Shown here in pieces: positions 60,958-64,000 of a stretch of DNA of 64,000 bases. The stretch lies in contig NZ_FORF01000012.1 of NCBI RefSeq assembly GCF_900113935.1, forward strand, positions 1-64,000, read 5' to 3'. This DNA comes from Aquamicrobium aerolatum DSM 21857. GTDB lineage: Bacteria > Pseudomonadota > Alphaproteobacteria > Rhizobiales > Rhizobiaceae. The notes under the pieces were generated by a model that was not told the DNA's origin, did not search any database, and worked only from the letters and a program-made list of their open reading frames with translations. Numbering within the stretch: the first letter of the stretch is position 1; every line of letters starts with the position of its first letter. A program made the position numbers and the translations under genes.

Positions 60958-61815
60958 TCAGGCGGCGGGCGTCTCCGCATCGCCCACACCCGCAGCTTTC
61001 GCCGCTTCCTGCGCCTCGCGCTTGGCCTGCTCGCGAGCGCGCGACCGCTCGATGCGGCGGCACAGGATGATCGAGATCTCGTAAAGAAGGATCGTCGGCA
61101 GCGCGAGGCCGATCTGGCTGACCGGATCTGGCGGTGTAATGACGGCGGCAACCACGAACGCAAGGACGATTGCCCATTTGCGCTTGTCGGCCAGAGCCTG
61201 GGCCGACAAAAGCCCCACCCGAGCGAGCAGCGTGGTGACAACCGGCAGCTGGAACACCAGACCAAAGGCCAGGACCAGCGTCATGATCAGGCTGAGATAT
61301 TCCGACACACGGGGAAGAAGCGAAATCTGGATTTCCTGCTCTGGCCCGACCTGCTGCATCGCGAGGAAGAACCACATCACCATCGGCGTGAAGAAGAAGT
61401 AGACCATCGCCGCACCCATCAGGAACAGGATGGGCGACGCGATCAGGAATGGCAGAAACGCCATGCGTTCATTGGTGTAGAGGCCCGGCGCGACGAACTT
61501 GTAAATCTGTGTCGCGATCATCGGGAACGCCAGAATCAGGCCGCCAAACATGCCGAGCTTGATCTGCGTGAAGAAAAATTCCTGCGGCGCCGTGTAGATC
61601 AGGTCGACGCGTGTGTCGCCCATGCCGGCCCAGACGGTCGCCCACTGAAACGGCAGGACGAGAAAGTTGAAGATCTGCTTGGCGAAATAGAAGCAGATGA
61701 GAAAGGCGACAAAAAAGCCACCAAGCGCCCAGATCAGCCTGCTGCGCAGCTCGATAAGGTGATCGAGCAGCGGTGCGGACGACTTGTCGATCTCGTCGAC
61801 TTCGGGTTTGCTCAC
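60958..61815 (-). CDS. tatC: Twin-arginine translocase subunit TatC
   Basis: The 285-residue protein has six membrane helices and the conserved SAPLLDHLIELRSRLIWALG at the N-terminus, FFTQIKLGMFGGLILAFPMI and FGLVFQLPVV. TatC recognises twin-arginine signal peptides and forms the core of the translocase. It starts with GTG at 61815, overlapping the tatB stop (GTGA). The C-terminal tail is basic and alanine-rich. Confidence 0.96.
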   Translation of the reverse strand: MSKPEVDEIDKSSAPLLDHLIELRSRLIWALGGFFVAFLICFYFAKQIFNFLVLPFQWATVWAGMGDTRVDLIYTAPQEFFFTQIKLGMFGGLILAFPMIATQIYKFVAPGLYTNERMAFLPFLIASPILFLMGAAMVYFFFTPMVMWFFLAMQQVGPEQEIQISLLPRVSEYLSLIMTLVLAFGLVFQLPVVTTLLARVGLLSAQALADKRKWAIVLAFVVAAVITPPDPVSQIGLALPTILLYEISIILCRRIERSRAREQAKREAQEAAKAAGVGDAETPAA

Positions 61816-62411
61816 GCTACGTCTCCGCCTGTCTTCTTGCTGGATGCACGCGGCTTTGGCGCGGCTTTTGGCTTGGCAACCGCCTTGTCTTTCGGTGCAG
61901 CAGCGGCTTTGGCGCGAGGCGTTGCTGTCACCTTGGACTTGGTGTCTGCCGGAGCTTTCTTTGCGGCCCTGGCAGGCTTTGCTGCCAAGGAAGGCGCTGC
62001 AGTGGCATTGCCAGGGATCGGCGCAGGGCCGACCTTGGCCGGCTCCACCGGAGCCGCAGGTGCATCAGCCGATGCAACCTCAGGGTCGGGAGCGGGCTCG
62101 GCCTTTGGCTGCATTGCCGCATCCAGACCTGCCCGCACATCCTTTGCCGCCTGCTCCATGGGCGCGAGCGCCTTGCGGATCTCGTTCTTGGGGTTGAGCG
62201 CGCGAACGTCGTCGGCGACCTTCTTCAGATCGTCGAGTTCGGCTTCCTTGAGAGCCTCGTCAAATTGCTTGCGAAAATCGTTCGCCATGACGCGCAACTT
62301 GCTGGTCGTCTTGCCGAACGTACGCAGCATGCCGGGCAGCTCTTTGGGACCGACAACCACGATTATGACAATCGCGATCACCAGCATTTCGCCCCAGCCG
62401 ATGTCTAACAT
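61812..62411 (-). CDS. tatB: Twin-arginine translocase subunit TatB
   Basis: The 199-residue protein has an N-terminal helix MLDIGWGEMLVIAIVIIVVV, the hinge GPKELPG, an amphipathic helix (MLRTFGKTTSKLRVMANDFR) and a long alanine/proline/lysine-rich tail typical of Rhizobiales. It works with TatC to bind substrates. The ATG at 62411 is clear, 47 bp after tatA. Confidence 0.93.
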   Translation of the reverse strand: MLDIGWGEMLVIAIVIIVVVGPKELPGMLRTFGKTTSKLRVMANDFRKQFDEALKEAELDDLKKVADDVRALNPKNEIRKALAPMEQAAKDVRAGLDAAMQPKAEPAPDPEVASADAPAAPVEPAKVGPAPIPGNATAAPSLAAKPARAAKKAPADTKSKVTATPRAKAAAAPKDKAVAKPKAAPKPRASSKKTGGDVA

Positions 62412-62458
62412 CGCTTCTCAACTCCAAGGCAGACAGATCAGACACGCTCGCGTGCGTT

Positions 62459-62683
62459 TCAGGAGGGCTTGCTCGCCTTGTCCTTGGACTGGACGACCGC
62501 TTCATCGGTGCGGTGCTCGACGGTCTTTGCCGCCTCCGCCTCGTCCTCGTCGCTCATGCCCTTCTTGAAGCTCTTGATGCCCTTGGCCATATCGCCCATC
62601 AGCTCCGGAATCTTGCCACGTCCGAACAGAAGCAGGACGACAACCAGGACGATGAGCCAGTGCCAGATCGAGAAAGTACCCAT
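62459..62683 (-). CDS. tatA: Twin-arginine translocase subunit TatA
   Basis: The 74-residue protein has a short membrane helix ([20 protein letters not shown]), the [12 protein letters not shown] hinge, an amphipathic helix ([12 protein letters not shown]) and an acidic tail. TatA oligomers make the transport passage. It is the first gene of tatA-tatB-tatC. Confidence 0.95.
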   Translation of the reverse strand: MGTFSIWHWLIVLVVVLLLFGRGKIPELMGDMAKGIKSFKKGMSDEDEAEAAKTVEHRTDEAVVQSKDKASKPS

Positions 62684-62739
62684 TTCAATCTCTTTCGAAT
62701 GTTTCCCGCAGTCGTTTTGCCACGACTCCGATTGTTGAC

Positions 62740-63837
62740 TTATGCGCTTTCGCCTGTCTTTTCAAACACAAGCACATCGGATGGTCTTACCGTGAGCCAA
62801 ATTTCCCGATGATGAGAGGACAAAGCGCCGCATCTGACGCGCGCGCGTATATTTTTCTCCACCCCCGGAACTGCCAGCTCGAGCAATTCCACAACCCCCA
62901 AGAAACGGCGTGATACCACTCTCGCGGGGATTTCGCCATGCGTATCGGAGACATCGAATGCCGACAGACGCATGGCAACCGACGCAAGAGAGCCATTTGT
63001 GACGGCTGGAGCCGGAAACCGACCGAGCGGCGTTTCAGCATGACCATCGGTCACGCGGGCAGTGAAGACGTTCAGTTCCGAGAAAAAGCCAGCCGCGAAC
63101 AGGGTTGCGGGATTGTTGTACAATTCATGGCCTGTCGCCAACTGAACCAGCCTGCCCTCGTTGAGCAACGCGATCCTGTCCGCCATTCGCATGGCTTCTT
63201 CAGCATCATGCGTGACGACTATGGCCGTAGCGCGGCTTTGACGCAAAATCGATAAAGTGTCGGCACGGACAGAGTCCTTCAGCCGCGAATCAAGACCGGA
63301 AAATGGCTCATCCATCAGCAGTACCGCAGGCCTTGGCGCGATGGCACGCGCCAGTGCGACACGCTGCTGCTGCCCGCCAGAAAGGATATTCGGAAAGGCG
63401 TTGGCATATTGCGCGAGCCCAACACGTTCCAGCGATATCATCGCTTCCCGGCGCGCTTCTTCCTTTGAAAGCGCCGTCAGGCCGAAGCGGACATTGTCGA
63501 GAATGCTCAGATGCGGAAACAGGGCATAGTCCTGAAAGACCAGTCCAACGGAGCGCTGCTCTGGCGGGAGAAACACGTCCGGACCGGAGATCTTGCGCTC
63601 GTTGAGAAAGACCGCACCACTGGTCTGGCGTTCAATGCCGGCGGCGATGCGCAGAAGCGTCGTCTTACCCGAGCCGGATGGGCCAAGAAGACAAAGCACC
63701 TCCCCCGGTTCCGCCGCGAGAGAAATATCGCGCAATGTCGGCAGGCCGGGTCTGAATTCGTGTCCAACGCGGTCGAACGACAGCCGAGCGGCAAAAGAGA
63801 CGCCTGCGGTGACCGTCGTGGCCGAGCCTACTGCCAT
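62740..63837 (-). CDS. ABC transporter ATPase, ferric iron (FbpC/spermidine-type)
   Basis: The 365-residue protein has Walker [10 protein letters not shown] near residue 53, Q-loop [10 protein letters not shown], signature LSGGQQQR, Walker [13 protein letters not shown] and H-loop [14 protein letters not shown]-like C-terminal domain (~240-360) follows. This arrangement is that of importers for ferric iron, thiamine, polyamines or sulfate, and iron is the best guess from resemblance. The permease and binding-protein genes would lie to the right, outside the window. Confidence 0.85.
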   Translation of the reverse strand: MAVGSATTVTAGVSFAARLSFDRVGHEFRPGLPTLRDISLAAEPGEVLCLLGPSGSGKTTLLRIAAGIERQTSGAVFLNERKISGPDVFLPPEQRSVGLVFQDYALFPHLSILDNVRFGLTALSKEEARREAMISLERVGLAQYANAFPNILSGGQQQRVALARAIAPRPAVLLMDEPFSGLDSRLKDSVRADTLSILRQSRATAIVVTHDAEEAMRMADRIALLNEGRLVQLATGHELYNNPATLFAAGFFSELNVFTARVTDGHAETPLGRFPAPAVTNGSLASVAMRLSAFDVSDTHGEIPARVVSRRFLGVVELLELAVPGVEKNIRARVRCGALSSHHREIWLTVRPSDVLVFEKTGESA

Positions 63838-63927
63838 TACTTCATTGCCTCCAAATTCCTTGCCGCGGTTTCAAAGCGCATCGCGATCTTCCGGATTCGC
63901 TTGCGGGCCTGAAACCCTTGTAGTCGC

Positions 63928-63972
63928 GCATATCTTCATCCTGAGACCGGTTTTCACGTTCGGGAGACATGC
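63928..63972. repeat. Intergenic imperfect palindrome, REP-like
   Basis: The ends GCATATCT and AGACATGC face each other around CCTGAGACCGGTTTTCACG-type centre sequence, upstream of the ABC ATPase gene. The GACATGC and CCGGTTTTC blocks are recurrent in intergenic repeats of Brucellaceae/Phyllobacteriaceae genomes as I know them. Confidence 0.5.
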
Positions 63973-64000
63973 TTTAGCTGCTGTAACAGGCCCGACGCAA

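Noticed and set aside
60949-62568. Plus-strand open frame of 539 codons
   Set aside because: It is antisense to tatC and tatB; the repeated alanine/glycine pattern mirrors the low-complexity tail of TatB.

Overview
The window is chromosomal DNA of an alphaproteobacterium of the order Rhizobiales, probably near the Brucellaceae/Phyllobacteriaceae. The evidence is the arrangement of conserved genes: dusB-ntrB-ntrC next to ntrY-ntrX, dat-hfq-hflX, a fused ispDF, a pyruvate dehydrogenase cluster whose E1 beta subunit carries its own lipoyl domain, and eno, kdsA and tatABC. Family calls come from reading the translated sequence, because no database search was possible.

Bases 1 to about 19,970 are accessory DNA. 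On the minus strand lies a phage-like block. It holds a ParB/DNA-methylase fusion cut by the window edge, an HNH nuclease, a DUF6362-like protein, a primase-ATPase with an iteron-like repeat cluster beside it, a conserved hypothetical protein, a RecB/Cas4-like nuclease, a RuvC-like resolvase, small hypotheticals and a sigma-like protein. A PACE-type efflux gene (1809-2231) sits inside it as probable cargo. At 9094-11288 there are three overlapping genes of unknown function behind a sequence that matches the alphaproteobacterial LexA box (GTTC-N7-GTTC). Divergent from them is a translationally coupled module: small protein, DUF2924 protein, large serine recombinase and HTH protein. Next comes a two-gene Type III-like restriction-modification system whose methylase has a visibly AT-richer target-recognition region. 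The accessory block stops near a tRNA-Ser(UGA) gene whose 3' end points towards it.

From 20.3 kb onward the content is core genome. Bases 20.6-29 kb carry envelope genes (dgkA, an RlpA-like lipoprotein, a DacF-like carboxypeptidase) and a compact tmk-holB-metG-tatD-MBL operon. Bases 29-36 kb carry metH with a near-perfect palindrome at its promoter, a LysR regulator divergent from glutaryl-CoA dehydrogenase with a T-N11-A palindrome between them, and mazG. Bases 36-46 kb carry hflX, hfq, D-amino-acid aminotransferase and the two nitrogen-type two-component systems with dusB. Bases 46-60 kb carry ispDF, a PncC/CinA protein, a COQ10/RatA-like protein, lipA, lpd, an SGNH hydrolase, an HdeD-like protein, pdhC-pdhB-pdhA, ftsB, eno, a PRC-barrel protein, kdsA and a VOC protein. 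Bases 60.9-64 kb carry tatC-tatB-tatA and an ABC transporter ATPase whose partners lie beyond the right edge.

The parts most worth a second look are the LexA-box unit of unknown genes, the repeat cluster next to the primase, the recombinase module with its tRNA-proximal boundary, and the mosaic methylase. Coordinates of starts were checked against start codons and, where visible, ribosome binding sites. Several genes use GTG or TTG (tmk, hflX, lpd, tatC).
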